Below, piece after piece: positions 43,483 to 54,759 of a DNA stretch of 64,000 nucleotides. A program made the translations under genes and the position numbers. This DNA comes from Microglena sp. YARC (lineage: Eukaryota > Chlorophyta > Chlorophyceae > Chlamydomonadales > Chlamydomonadaceae). Numbering within the stretch: the first letter of the stretch is position 1; the number at the start of each line of letters is the position of its first letter. The notes under the pieces were generated by a model. The model saw only the letters and a list, made by a program, of their open reading frames with translations, ran no database searches and was not told the DNA's origin. The stretch is taken from contig CM039465.1 in NCBI GenBank assembly GCA_022414725.1, forward strand, positions 1,546,593 to 1,610,592, given 5' to 3'.

Positions 43483-45740
43483 TTACGGTGCCACTAAGCA
43501 GTCCAGGGCTTCCTGTCTTGCTCTTCTACAAGTAGAAAGATAGTCGGCTAGGTTGCTCCAAAAAGACTTAGTGCCATTTCCATTCATAAAGGTTCTGAAT
43601 GTGGAATCACAGAATTCCACATTCCATACGGTTAAGTCGGTATCCTCATGGACATGCCTATAAATATCTGTAAACAGATTCTGGTAGCGGAGGCGAATAT
43701 CATTATAAAAAGGGCACTCAAAAATATGCATTTCATCCTCAGTTTTTTGGAACCCACACATTTGACAGTGTCTCATTGAGCGAGGGATGTGTGCTCTATC
43801 CACCACCCTCATTCTTTCTGTGTTCAGCCAATGGGAACCCATTCTAAACTGTGCTATAGAACGAATCTGATCCTGCTTATGTAAGGCGGATGTAAAAGGA
43901 ATCAAGCCATTCTCATCATTGCTGTTGGCTGCGAACCATTTTTGGTATCGGAGGCGTTTAAAGCCAACCCTTCTCTCATCAGGGATGTCTCTAACTGCAT
44001 TGGTGTCACTTGGGTACTTAAACCTCCATGACTCAAAAACTTGAGACATAATACCTTCGACATCGACAGCCTCCAAAATGTTGATGTTTTTACTGGATCC
44101 TAGCTTGTGGAGAGCACAACGCAAGTCATGAACCCAGCCAGTGTTGGAGTCAAAAGATTCCTCAAGAGCCATTCTAATGAGATCCTCAGGTTCTTTATGT
44201 ATGGTCTTGTTCCAGAAGCGCAAAGCTTGTTTAAGCCAAGCAAAACACAACGGGGTTCTACCCAGCTCTTCCATGATAATATTAGATGTAGTAGATTGGC
44301 AAACACCCAACATTTGTTTAAGTATACCTCTATGCCATTTCTCACAAGCATGGTCATTTGAGATAAGTGTGTTGTTCAGAATAGAAGGAGCCACACCTCA
44401 CAGCCAAAATTCAGGATAGGTTGTACAAGAGAATCAAACAGGTGGGTGAGAATATCAATATTGTATATCTCCATAGTATGGCATCGCCTACGAAGCATGT
44501 GGTGTGCCTTTTGGGCCTTAGCGAGCATCCTAGAAAAAGCAGCTTTTGCACGATTGCTTGAGTCACCATCCACAAAGAGGGATCCCAAGTAGATAAAAGA
44601 TAACTTTGTAGAAAGTTGTGCTCCATCATAGACAAATTTGTAATCAGGATCCATGCGGGCCTCATCACAGAATTGTTTGTTGAAAACGACAATCTCAGTT
44701 TTCTTTATATTCACAGCCATCTTAGTAGCCTCGCAGAAATCTCTCAGGCAGTCAAGCATCGCTTGCATATCTGCCGGGGATTCTGCCATTATAGCTAGGT
44801 CATCAGCATAAAGTAACAGTTGCAGAATCTTTCCCCTAAGCTCAGCCCCTACATTTGGGAGCTTGGATTGGAGGAACGATTCAATTCTATCAATGAACAG
44901 ACCGAATAGGAGTGGGGATAGGGGGTCTCCTTCTTTAACTCCTACAAGGGATGGAAAGGAGGATCCAATGTCCCCATGTAGGCGAACTTGGAAAACAACA
45001 TGATTATACATGGACTTCAGAATACTGAGATAGGGGTCCTTGACTCCTAGCCTTGCTAAGCAATCCATAGCAAGTCTCTGTTGACCCAATCATAAGCCTT
45101 CTTGAAATCAACAAAAGCCACAAAGAGTGGTTTTTTCTTTTCTCTATATTTATCTACAATATGGTTAAGAATGAATGATGCATCTGCAGTACCCCTACCA
45201 CTTCTAAATCCATATTGGCCAGCGGCTCTGAGGTTGAATTCTTCTGACCAATCATCTAGTCTACGTAGCATGCAAAGGGAGAAGATCTTTCCTATGGAGT
45301 TGCTCACCGCAAGACCTCGATAGTTGTCCTTGTCATACACACTGCCTTTGGATTTGGGTACGGGTACCAAGGCAGCTGCAGCCCATTGGCTAGGGTAAGA
45401 AGTCTTCCAGATGAGATTAAACAGGTTAGTCATAGCTTGTACAAATCGGGAGTTGGCCTCATGGGAAGCAAATCTGTACCATTCTGCAGGGATACCATCT
45501 ACCCCGGGGGAGGAGTTTTTTCCGTAGGGATTGGAGAACAGAAAACACCTCCTGGGTGGTAAAGTCTTGACATAACCATGTTGGTGCGGCCTCTATCTGA
45601 GGTCCATCAGCTTGAGGGACAAAGTCCCTAGCATCCAGACTTGGATCAATACCTACTTGCACATCAAAGAGGTCTGCAAAATAATCAGTCCAATCATGAA
45701 TTGTGATATCTGCCGTAGTGGCCTTGTTAGGCTCACGCAC
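43483..45740 (-). pseudogene. LINE ORF2 fragment: reverse transcriptase and C-terminal domain, frameshifted
   Basis: Four consecutive frames cover one protein. 45740-45459 is pre-RT sequence. 45433-45056 has PVPKSKGSVYDKDNYRGLAV and FVDFKKAYDWVNRDLLW. 45089-44376 has GDPLSPLLFGLFID, the catalytic YADD in LLYADDLAIMA, and IYLGSLF. 44394-43483 ends in a C..C...H....C motif (CQMCGFQKTEDEMHIFECP). Breaks lie near 45,515 (extra A in an A run), 45,065 and 44,393 (missing G). Known: this order is that of LINE ORF2. The catalytic aspartates are present, but the copy as assembled cannot make one protein. Confidence 0.88.
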
Positions 45741-45886
45741 GTCTTTCCAAAAACTTTTTGGATTATGCCGAAGAATGTAATGTAATGAGCCTCAATTTTG
45801 GGGGGGGTCAGGGGGTGGGGTGTTGAGGGGAAAGCTGACTGTTTGAAGTTTTTATTTTTCATCGGGGGGGGCCCTGATAGGGGTGG

Positions 45887-47430
45887 AGGGGGGTATGTCT
45901 AGTCTGTTCCGGCAAAATCTTCGCACCTTCCTCACCAGACAGAATCTGACAAAGATAAGATAACCACAGACAGGGGCTCGAGCTAAGCTGTACGAATTCG
46001 TGCTTGTTGTTTCTGACATCGAGTTAATGTGTCGAGGTTCAAGGTCCGCAAGTGTGAAAGTTGGGCCAAACTAGCAACTCAATTTTTCCGCCCCAAACTT
46101 ATTGGGTGTTTAAAGGAACATGCAACAAAGCCTTAAAACGTTTTAAGGGGCAAATCCAAAAACGAGAGCAGGGTCTACACAAAACTTCCTCGTGGGCCCT
46201 TGCTTTTCACTACTAGGTACTTTTTCTAGCCCTCAAAATGACATGTGGGTGGGACTGAGGTGTTTCTCTACTAAACAACAGTCCATAGATGCTATTTGGG
46301 AGAGAGTCACCCCCTGGATCCTTCACATATTATGTTCGGGGGTGGGGTCCAGGGTCTCTCACTCTCTCTACCCCACCTAACCAACTCATGCTCGCCGAAT
46401 TGGTGTACTGCTTTCTTACTTGCACAAAAATGTACTTGTTCACGTTCACTTTACACGTGGCTGAGTTTGAGGAGGTGATTGCCAAAGAGGTCAAGGGCAA
46501 AGGGCGTGAGCAGTGGGTGCGAAGGGAGCGAGATCAATTACGGGCTGGGGCATCCCTAGAAGTTGCGCTGGCACTGTTCTGGAGTATGTTGGTCGATGAT
46601 GACCGCGTATAAGACCAGGTGTTGCAAAGGACTGCATTGTACACTTCAACTATTCAAGCCAGCTCATAGCTTGGAACATTTACACATTGGTGATGATTGA
46701 ATTTAACTTTGATGATGATGATTTGCCTTTTTCCAAACATGCCCAATGGCCAGGAGACCAGCACCAATGGATAGGCCTTAACAATAGAAGAAACATTCAC
46801 CTAAGCTACTTAGACACCATAATAATTAGTGGTGGCTGAGATAATGGCGTTAAACTGGGTTCCGGAGGCGGGGGGTGGGTGGGTGTCTGCCGAGGGGTGT
46901 CTTCACACTTTTTATGATGGGGTCTTGCTGGGGTCTTGAACTTTTTTGCCCCGTTATCAGTTTTGCGGTTGCGTCTGGTGCGCCAGCTGTCTTCCGCACT
47001 GCCCCGACCGACCTCCTCGGCTTTCAAAATACGCATCGTTCGCCGCTATTATAATTATTAGCATCTCACCGTTAATTTCCTCCTACCTGTCTTATGCCTA
47101 CCGCTCTGCGCGTTTACGCCCCCTGCCCCCCTTAATTTTCTCCCCGTGTCCCTGGTTTCTGGGATAGTAACGGGGGGGGGGGGGGGGGGGGGGCGTGCGG
47201 GAGGACTTGGCATTCGGAGACGGTGAGCAGCCCAGAGTTGGCTGAAAACACATGTAAACAATTTATGAAATGTGGCCCATCGCCGTCGATCGGCACCTCC
47301 CACCGACCTAAGGGCGGTTTCTCCCTTAGTAGGAAAGGCTCTGCCACATCACATATAATACCTCCAGTCTTGGACTAGTGCAGGGACCCACCCTTTGGGG
47401 CGACAAGTCTTAGGCAGTGCCTCAAGCGAC
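45887..47430. other. Unassigned region with one possible orphan exon
   Basis: Mostly unique sequence. 47172-47193 is a 22-G run. Element C lies at 47218-47262 (gacggtgagcagcccagagt). No gene can be built except the weak candidate listed separately at 46462-46612. Confidence 0.5.
46462..46612 (+). CDS. Possible orphan terminal exon
   Basis: The frame ending in TAA at 46610 reads FEEVIAKEVKGKGREQWVRR then LEVALALFWSMLVDDDRV, with amphipathic, protein-like composition unlike the surrounding repeats. An acceptor could be gtggctgag at 46467. I do not recognise the family and see no partner exons; it may be a relic. Confidence 0.3.
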
Positions 47431-47438
47431 GCGGAAAT

Positions 47439-47619
47439 TTGGCGGAGAGTGTTGGCAACGGAATCAAGTGGACCGGAGCCAGTTAGTTACGAGATCGTTG
47501 GCTGACGTGTCAGACTTCGTCTTGTTTGCACAAACGTTGTTCGCACAAACAAACCAACAAATGGACAACGGGGTGACCCTGGGGGCTCCCGCTCCTTAGA
47601 GGGGGGATATCTCCGCCAA
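47439..47619 (+). mobile_element. MITE-like element A, independent copy
   Basis: Has the best terminal inverted repeats: ttggcggaga and tctccgccaa, a perfect 10 bp. The interior keeps agttagttacgaga.cgttgg and gtgaccctgggggctcccgc. It is diverged from the copies in the 3.1-kb unit, so the family has moved more than once. Confidence 0.72.
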
Positions 47620-47718
47620 AAATCATTTTTGCCCCCAAAACAATGCTGAATAGCACAACACCAGTAGGTGCTAGTACTCGTTTCGACCCCCTCACCGTTT
47701 GCCATTCTCACAACAGTA

Positions 47719-48385
47719 GGATGTGGATTCAATGCCATTAGTCATTCTCACCACAGTTGGGTGGGAATTTAATGCCATTAGTCATTCTCACCACAATCGG
47801 GTGGGGATTTAATGCTATTAGTCATTCTCACCACAGTTGGATGGGAATTCAATGCCATTAGTCATTCTCAGCACAGTTGGATGGGAATTCAATGCCATTA
47901 GTCATTCTCAGCACAGTTGGATGGGAATTCAATGCTATTAGTCATTCTCAGCACAGTCGGATGGGAATTCAATGCTATTAGTCATTCTCAGCACAGTTGG
48001 ATGGGAATTCAATGCCATTAGTCATTCTCACCACAGTCGGGTGGGAATTCAATGCCATTAGTCATTCTCACCACAGTTGGATGGGAATTTAATGCCATTA
48101 GTCATTCTCACCACAGTCGGGTGGGGATTTAATGCTATTAGTCATTCTCAGCACAGTTGGATGGGAATTCAATGCCATTAGTCATTCTCAGCACAGTTGG
48201 ATGGGAATTCAATGCCATTAGTCATTCTCACCAAAGTTGGGTGGGAATTTAATGCTATTAGTCATTCTCAGCACAGTTGGATGGGAATTCAATGCCATTA
48301 GTCATTCTCAGCACAGTTGGATGGGAATTCAATGCCATTAGTCATTCTCACCACAGTTGGATGGGAATTCAATGCCATTAGGCCA
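47719..48385. repeat. 40-bp minisatellite
   Basis: About 16 units of agtcattctcaccacagttg, then gatgggaattcaatgccatt. The variants (ccacag/gcacag, ttgg/tcgg, gcc/gct) are shuffled along the array, as expected from unequal exchange. Confidence 0.96.
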
Positions 48386-48414
48386 ACCTTTGGAAAACTA
48401 GGAAAACCACACAC

Positions 48415-48615
48415 CAACTTGAAGGGCTTTTCTTTTCGGCATTTCTGAGCAGCTCCCTGAGCCAGCGGCTGTGCTACACCCAAATATTCCAGCAGATCTG
48501 GACAGCTGATCGTGTCAGATGCAAGGTGCACTAGGTAGCGTTAGGTTTGGCTGCATAGCCAGTCAGGGGAGCTGCCTAGAAGCCGTTGCTTGTGGCCAAA
48601 AAGAAAAAACTAAGC
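48415..48615 (+). repeat. Dispersed element B, longest copy
   Basis: Matches 8330-8520 inverted, and in part 26615-26690 and 7186-7250: attccagcagatctggacag, ctgatc, gtcaggggagctgcctagaa and a final aaaaaagaaaaaact. About 200 bp. Confidence 0.65.
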
Positions 48616-48639
48616 AGACTTATTTATGATAAGTGTCAT

Positions 48640-48728
48640 CAACAATACCTCCTCTGAGCTCAAAAGGAGGGTGGAGGGGGTGGGGGGTGACAACAACTTT
48701 CGATGATGCGGTCTGATAACTTTATTTT

Positions 48729-48770
<42 letters not shown>

Positions 48771-49235
48771 GTGCCAATCTTTGAAAAAGCAGGATGATAA
48801 ACCCGGACTTCTGTATGCGAAGGGTGTGAGGGGAAGGGGTGGGGGTGAAAACAACACTTCCCCTTCCCCCCCCCCCCCCCGTGCCAGCAGGATGATACAC
48901 CCGGACTTCTTTATGCGAAGGGTGGGAGGGGTGGGGGTGGAAACAACACTTTCGGAAAATGCGGTTTGAGAACTTTATTCTCCCCCCCCTCCCCCCGCCT
49001 CGTGCCAACCTTTGGAAGAGCAGGATGATACACCCACCCTTATTTATCCTAAGGGGGGGAGGGGGAGGGGGAGGGGGTGGGGTGGGGCGTGAAAACAAAC
49101 CTTCGGATAATGCGGTTTGAGAACTTCATTCTTGTCCCCCCCCCCCCCCCTCCCCTCTCCCCATGCCAACTTTTGGAAAAGCAGGATGAATGGATGATAC
49201 ACCCAAACTTCTTTATGCTAATAGTCGTCAACACT
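48640..49235. repeat. About 150-bp unit with long C runs, 4 copies
   Basis: Each unit has gcggtttgagaactttattc, a C run (38 C at 48731-48768), cgtgccaa.ctttggaa.ag, caggatgatacacccggact and tctttatgcgaaggg. It lies just downstream of the F-box/LRR stop. Confidence 0.88.
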
Positions 49236-49241
49236 ATCTCC

Positions 49242-51052
49242 CTAGGCTCCGAAATAGCAAATCTTGGCTTTCAGACCATTCACATTCACATCCCTGTCGC
49301 ATTGAATGCTCTTGAGATGAGGGCAGGTAATCAAGCTTGACATGTCTTTGACACGAGTGCCTTGACAGGTGACCACCACCAATTTCAAACAGGCGGAGAG
49401 TGGGGATATGTCTGAGACTTTTGTCCAGCTGCAATCAACCGACTCCAGCTTGAGGCAGGCGGAAAGTGGTGCCAAGTTAGAGACCTCAGAGCTTGAGCAC
49501 ACGATTGCCCTCAACTCCTTGCATGATGACAGGCTTGACATGTCTCTGACACAAGTGGCCTGACACTTGACCTCCACCAATTTCAAACAGGCGGAGAGTG
49601 GAGATATGTCTGAGACTGTTGTGAAGCTGAAGTCAACCGACTCCAGCTTGAGGCAGGCTGAGATTGGAAATATGTCTGAGACTGTTGTCCAGCTGCAATC
49701 AAGCGACTCCAGCTTGAGGCAGGCGGAAAGTGGTGACAAGTCAGAGACCTCAGAGGTTGAGCACACGATTACCCTCAACTCCTTGCATAATGACAGGCTT
49801 GACATGTCTGTGACACTAGTGAGCTGACACTTGACCTCCACCAATTTCAAACAGGCGGAGAGTGGAGATATGTCTGAGACTTTTGTCCCGCTGCAATCAA
49901 CCGAATCCAGCTTGAGGCAGGCGGAGAGTGGGGATATGTCTGAGACTTTTGTCTTGCTGCAATCAACCGACTCCATCTTGAGGCAGGCGGAAAGTGGTGA
50001 CAAGTCAGAGACCTCCGAGTTTGAGCAATGGATTAACCTTAACTCCTTGCATGATGACAGGCTTGACAAGTCTATGACACATGTGGCCTGACACTTGACC
50101 TCCACCAATTTCAAACAGGCGGAGAGTGGAGATACATCTGAGACTTTTGTCCCGCTGCAATCAACCGAATCCAGCTTGAGGCAGGCCGAGATTGGAGAAA
50201 TGTCTGAGACTCTTGTGCAGCTGAAATTAATCGACCTCAGCTTGAGGCAGGCCGAGAGTGGAAATATGTCTGAGACTTTTGTTGTGCTGCAATCAAGCGA
50301 CTCCAGCTTGAGGCAGGTAGAAAGTGGTGACAAGTTAGAGACCTCAGAGGTTGAGCACACAATTACCCTCAACTCCTTGCATGATGACAGAGGGCGCAGG
50401 TCAGAGACATTTGTTCGGCGAAGGCTTAACTCTGTAAGGTTGGTGCAGTGAGCCAGGGGGGAGAGGGAAGTTAGGGCAACGTAGTCAAAGTGTCTCAGGC
50501 CAAATTCTACCTGATTCACAGGAACTCTATTGTTAGAGCAGGAAATGTGAAGTAACTTCAAGTCAATGCATTTTGAGAGCGGCGAGAGGTCAAGGAGTGG
50601 ATACGTTTTTTGAAAATCGCCTGTTGCTGTCCCCACGAGCCTCAAAGCCGTGATCGTTGACGGTAGTCCTTCCAGCCTGAGAGGTGATTTCTGGCATTGC
50701 CCAGGTTAAGCGTCTGCAGGTTGGGGATCCTCTGCATGAGACGCACTGGTAGGGATGAGAACTCCTGAGCCTGCTTGCCAGTGCCATTGAAATGCAGTCC
50801 TTTTGCTCTTGCTAGCACCAAATTGTTGAACATTTTGCATGTCAAGCGATGTGTCCTGATCTGCGGCTGCCGCTGTTCATGCTGCTGTTTCAAAAGGATA
50901 TCCATGATGGTACAAATGATTTGATTTGGGAGATCAAGAAGCGCAGTCGTTGATGGAGCAAGGAGAAGCTGGGACGGGGAATTGACGAGCACTTCAGACG
51001 AGCCTGCTGCTACTTGACGTGGAGCCTCGCTCATTTGTCCAGCCCTGAGCAT
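49242..51052 (-). CDS. F-box/leucine-rich-repeat protein, one frameshift
   Basis: Two frames on the - strand make one protein of about 600 residues. 51052-50690 gives the N-terminus with an F-box-like segment (LLDLPNQIICTIMDILLK, then HRLTCKMFNNLVLARAK). From about 50680 to 49242 the other frame gives about 19 LRRs of 22 residues, typified by LSPLSACLKLESVDCSGTKV. Known: F-box/LRR proteins recruit substrates to SCF ubiquitin ligases, the LRRs binding the target. Inferred role only. The frame changes between 50670 and 50690 (around cctgagaggtg). There are no introns, unlike the neighbouring genes. The LRRs form 264-bp blocks of four. The start ATG at 51052 is the first in frame. No promoter motif is evident. 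Confidence 0.8.
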
Positions 51053-52090
51053 TCAATATAAGAGATGGCGATGATGATAATGCTAGTGATGTGGGTGGTG
51101 GGGGTGATGGTGTTATTGTTGTTGCTGCTGGTAATGATGATGATGATGATGATGACTTTTTCCATGGTGCCCTACTGGCCTCCAACTTTGCCTTGGCAAA
51201 CAAATACTACGAGTACCATACGTTCCCCTGCCTTCCACCCATACAATATTGGTTGCACTTTGGTGGTGGGGGTTGTTGTTACAGGGAACGATGGGAACAA
51301 AAGGCAGTACCAGGCAGTACTCTGACGAGACCATTGGGAAAGATGGCTCACTGGCTAAAAAGAAGGGCGAATAACGGAATCCAACGTATTTCAGTGGACA
51401 AAAAACTAGAGAGTGAAGAGGAGGTAGAAAGTATCTAAACTGGAACTAGAAGTGGAAGATTGGTCAGAAAGAAAGTAGTACTCCTAGTCGGCGTTTCTTC
51501 AGGAAGCTATCCAGAGGGGGTCCTCGGACAACTCCAGCGGGGGGAGAAGGCAATTGGGGGAGGAAGGAAGTGGTGGAGGGGGGCTGAAGTGGGGAAGGAA
51601 AGGTGGCAGATTCCAGGGCTAGGCGTTGGTATGCGATAGCATGGGCATAGCGACCAGCGTGAAGGTGAAGGGATTTAAGGAGTCGGGGAGTAGTGGAAGG
51701 CGGGATGCCGAGAGAGGTGAGGACGGGCGAGATGGCTATTACGTTACTGATGGTTGGAGTCGGAAGGCGACCTATAGAAACCGAATATCTGCAAGATCCC
51801 TACAAGTCTACAACGCACCGTGTAAACTCGACAGTCCTCTTGCTCCGCAAAGCCGTGTGTCGAATCTGCCACCAACTTTGCTCCAGCTCGGAGCTCGTCT
51901 AAGATTAGGCGAGGAATAATAGGAGCATCGCCGAGACTCGCCCAGGTCTTCAGAAGAAGTGGATACCGTCTCAACTCGATCGCGTTTGAACGAACGCTGC
52001 CTCCTGCCCCCTTGTTGTTGGTACTACGGTATGCCCCTGGCTCTCTTGATATTATACCAGTTCGAGACTGAAATGCATGTTTGGCATCTG
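51053..52090. other. Unassigned region upstream of the F-box/LRR gene
   Basis: (GATGAT)n and (GTTGTT)n at 51070-51150. The remainder is purine-rich unique sequence. A + strand frame at 51091-51438 exists, but its first part is low complexity and I cannot support it as a gene. Confidence 0.5.
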
Positions 52091-52099
52091 GGAGGGGGT

Positions 52100-52303
52100 T
52101 ACCCGGGGTTACCCCGTTGTCGGTTTATATAACCGCCCCCCGAGATAAAGCCTGACACGTCAGCCAACGGTCTCGTAACTAACTCACTTCCGTAGTCACC
52201 TGTCGCTGTCGCTGTCGCCGTTCGCCGTTCGCGTTCGCGTTCGGTCAGCTCCAGTCCGTAGTCCGTTGCCACCTGTCGTTCCGTTGCCTACATTCTCCGC
52301 CAA
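52100..52303 (-). mobile_element. MITE-like element A, inverted copy
   Basis: Reads in reverse: tctccgccaa ends at 52303, with tctcgtaactaact and gacacgtcagccaacgg inside. A gtcgctgtcgctgtcgccgt stretch expands the interior. The other terminus is missing. Confidence 0.65.
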
Positions 52304-54455
52304 TTTCCCGCGTCGCTTGCGACGCTACATAGGACTTGTCGCTTTGCCCCCCCCCCCCCCCCCCCCCCCCACACACACACACCACACACACACACCACCC
52401 CGGCGCCCACCCCCACCCCATCACAACCATGGTGTTATCCGAGGACCCCCTTTGGACGGCTTCCTTAATTCACGCTGACTTGGCGTACTGCACTACTGCC
52501 TTCAAGGGTTCGCCGGAGATGACGTTTCCGTCTCTGTAGAGTCACGATAATCGTATTGAAGCATATTGCGACGCTTTCTCATCACTCTGACTTTATCTGT
52601 AGCATTTCCTTTCTTAAAGATCACGGGCATAGATGCATGGAATCGCTATCTGGAGGAGGTAGTGAGACGGAAAGAATCTGGGGGCTCTCGTTCCCCAGGA
52701 GGAGGGCTCCGCCCCAAAACATGCAACAATCCAATCTTGAAAGCCGAGCCAAATTGCTGGCTGGAGCCATATAACAATCTGATGTAACTACCGGTGTGTT
52801 CAAAGTTCAATTCGAGTTCTTTGGGCCCATTATGGACTTAACATACGGTACGCAACCATTGCCTCGTCATTTCCTATCATTATTCCACAAACATTCTGAG
52901 CGATTGTAAATCAGAATATTTGGAGGGGGAAATCGGACATTTTAAATATATATAGCACTCGTAGTCTGTATAGTTCAACAATCAGTAAACCTTGGTAGTA
53001 TAAAAACAGTGATTTGCTGAGCTTATGTAACGTATCCTCTTTTCTCTCACTACCTGCTTCCTGTTATAGAATTGGATAGTCGGCAGGCTGTGCTGCTGTC
53101 CTGTCTCGGCAGTGATTCGCTGAGTTTATGCAACGAATCCTCTCTAATCTACCACACCTGACTCCGAATTTGATTGTTACATTTAATTTCATCCAACTCT
53201 GGGCTGCTCTGTGTTTCCTTTTGACTCACAGCTGAATCTGGTTTGAATGGAAAGAAAACACTTTTATAGTATTCCGCCAATATGTAACTTGAACCAATTT
53301 ATGAGGCCCCCCAGTTCCGAAAAACCCGCCAACTTAAATGGCGTACGATGGATTTGGAATTTTCCGCCAACCATATTTACAGCCATTTTCTAAAGCGCAT
53401 ACGGTAATCGTGCGTAACAAAAACGCTGGTGATGTGGGATATCCATACCACCCAATTGCAAGAGTGCATGTCTGCATGATCTAAATTGAGCACGAAGAAA
53501 GTTGATGAGAGGGTTGGCCCAAGGCAAGATATAAGGGGGGGCCCAAGGACAACAATCGTGGGCCTTGACAGGGCTTGATAGAGCTGTAGTCGCCGGTTGC
53601 GGTTGTAGTCCCAGGTAGAGTAGAGTCCGAGGCCTCGACGTGTCTCGTATCCAGGTGGGTTGCGTGCAGCAGGAAGCGACCTAGCATGGCGTGGTTTCCC
53701 CCGCTCTCGAACAAATCCTTCTATCTCCGCCTCCCTCTTGAGTCCATCGTCTTCAATCTTTCTGTTGCGCGCCACTTGATGTGCTCATTAGGCTCGGACG
53801 ATCTAATGTGCCAGATTTCGCGCCTGTCAGCTACCGGTCAAACATTTGGCAACGACCTGGTTTCTTATCATCCTTTCTCTAGCCCAGTGCTTCATTGCAT
53901 GTGGAGATGCCGCACCAGATCCTAGCCTTCGCCAAAATTTCACGATGAGCTGCGATGAGCATCATTTATCCCATTCAACCTGCATCATTTCCAATGAGTG
54001 AGAGCAAGGTCGTCTAGCACTCGCGCGCAGACGCATCAGGGAGTGCAAGTTCACGCAAGGAGATTGCAATATCGGAGCGCGTACTGAGACTATGACGAAG
54101 CTGCGTTCGAAGGAGGTTGCATCAGCCGAGCTCGACGGGAGCTTCCATGTAGGTGTTCCAGCTGTCCTTCAGTTTGAAAAGCACAACAAGACAGGTAGAA
54201 ACTGAATAAGCAGGCTATCTTGTGAAGCATTGCACAAGATGGCTTCATTTATGCCATGCTGAAGTGCAGCCGTGGCGAAAGCAGGCTGCTGAGGCCCCTG
54301 CCTTTCCCATGAGGAGGAAACTGTATTGAAATGCTAAAAGATGAGTCCCTTGACATAATCTTACACAGGCTGTATTTTCTATGCAACATGTTAACCTGCT
54401 TATTGCACACAACAATGTGACAAGGTCTATGCAGCGTCGCAAGGGACGCTAATAA
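52304..54455. other. Unassigned region
   Basis: A C run at 52347-52370 followed by CA repeats. 52678-52720 resembles the right end of element A (ctgggggctctcgttcccca, then gggctccgcc). 53190-53215 is an element C fragment. The 132-codon - strand frame at 53377-53775 has no recognisable features. Nothing else is assignable. Confidence 0.5.
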
Positions 54456-54634
54456 TTGATGGAGAGTGTTCGCAACGGAGCGACAGCCGACAGGTGGCAA
54501 CAGAAGCCAGTTAGTTATGAGACCGTTGGCTGACGTGTCATGCATCGTCTCGGTCAGACAGTCAGACGGCCACACAGACGGACAAATGGGTAACCCTGGG
54601 GGCTCCCGCCTCCTTGAAGAGGGGGCTCCGCCAA
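54456..54634 (+). mobile_element. MITE-like element A, copy near the coiled-coil gene
   Basis: Termini ttgatggaga and ctccgccaa (one mismatch in the inverted repeat). The interior has gttagttatgagaccgttgg and gacaaatgggtaaccctggg. It is preceded by gcagcgtcgcaagggacgct, as in the other copies. Confidence 0.7.
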
Positions 54635-54759
54635 ACATGTGGTCATCCACCCATGGATCCACCGACTTAAAAATAAGACTTTTTCAAGTCCCCACAGTAT
54701 GCATTACAGTTGCACCACAGTCTGCATGGCAGCACCACTCACTCTTCCTCTCATCTCCT

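Larger units (their letters stand above)
43171..45784 (-). mobile_element. 5'-truncated LINE (non-LTR retrotransposon)
   Basis: Sense is the - strand. It encodes a reverse transcriptase and a C-terminal zinc-finger-like region but no endonuclease, so the 5' part is missing. It is flanked by atgagc on both sides (43165-43170 and 45785-45790), a probable 6-bp target duplication. Tandem units 1 and 2 retain the uninterrupted site. The 3' end carries an (ATGTA)n tail followed immediately by an inverted copy of the tail and the last 3' UTR bases. This gives 34-bp perfect arms at 43172-43205 and 43208-43241 with a 2-nt centre. A short gaatgtaatgtaatg also sits at the 5' junction. Confidence 0.9.
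40145..45886. repeat. 3.1-kb tandem unit, copy 3, split by a LINE
   Basis: 40145-43170 matches copy 2 up to aaaaagttatgagc. The match resumes at 45785 (atgagcctcaattttg) and ends near 45886. The 2.6 kb between is a LINE. Confidence 0.95.

Noticed and set aside
43171..45784. Endogenous retrovirus or LTR element
   Set aside because: No LTRs, gag, protease or integrase; motif order and 3' simple-repeat tail are those of a LINE.
47719..48385. Regular 40-bp repeats resembling a CRISPR array
   Set aside because: No unique spacers: the units are contiguous and vary throughout. The host is eukaryotic and no cas genes are present.
49369..50451. Four + strand frames antisense to the LRR gene at 264-bp spacing
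   Set aside because: Shadows of the LRR repeats on the opposite strand; the - strand has the recognisable protein.
53377..53775. 132-codon - strand frame
   Set aside because: No recognisable domain, no splice partners and ordinary length for chance in this composition.
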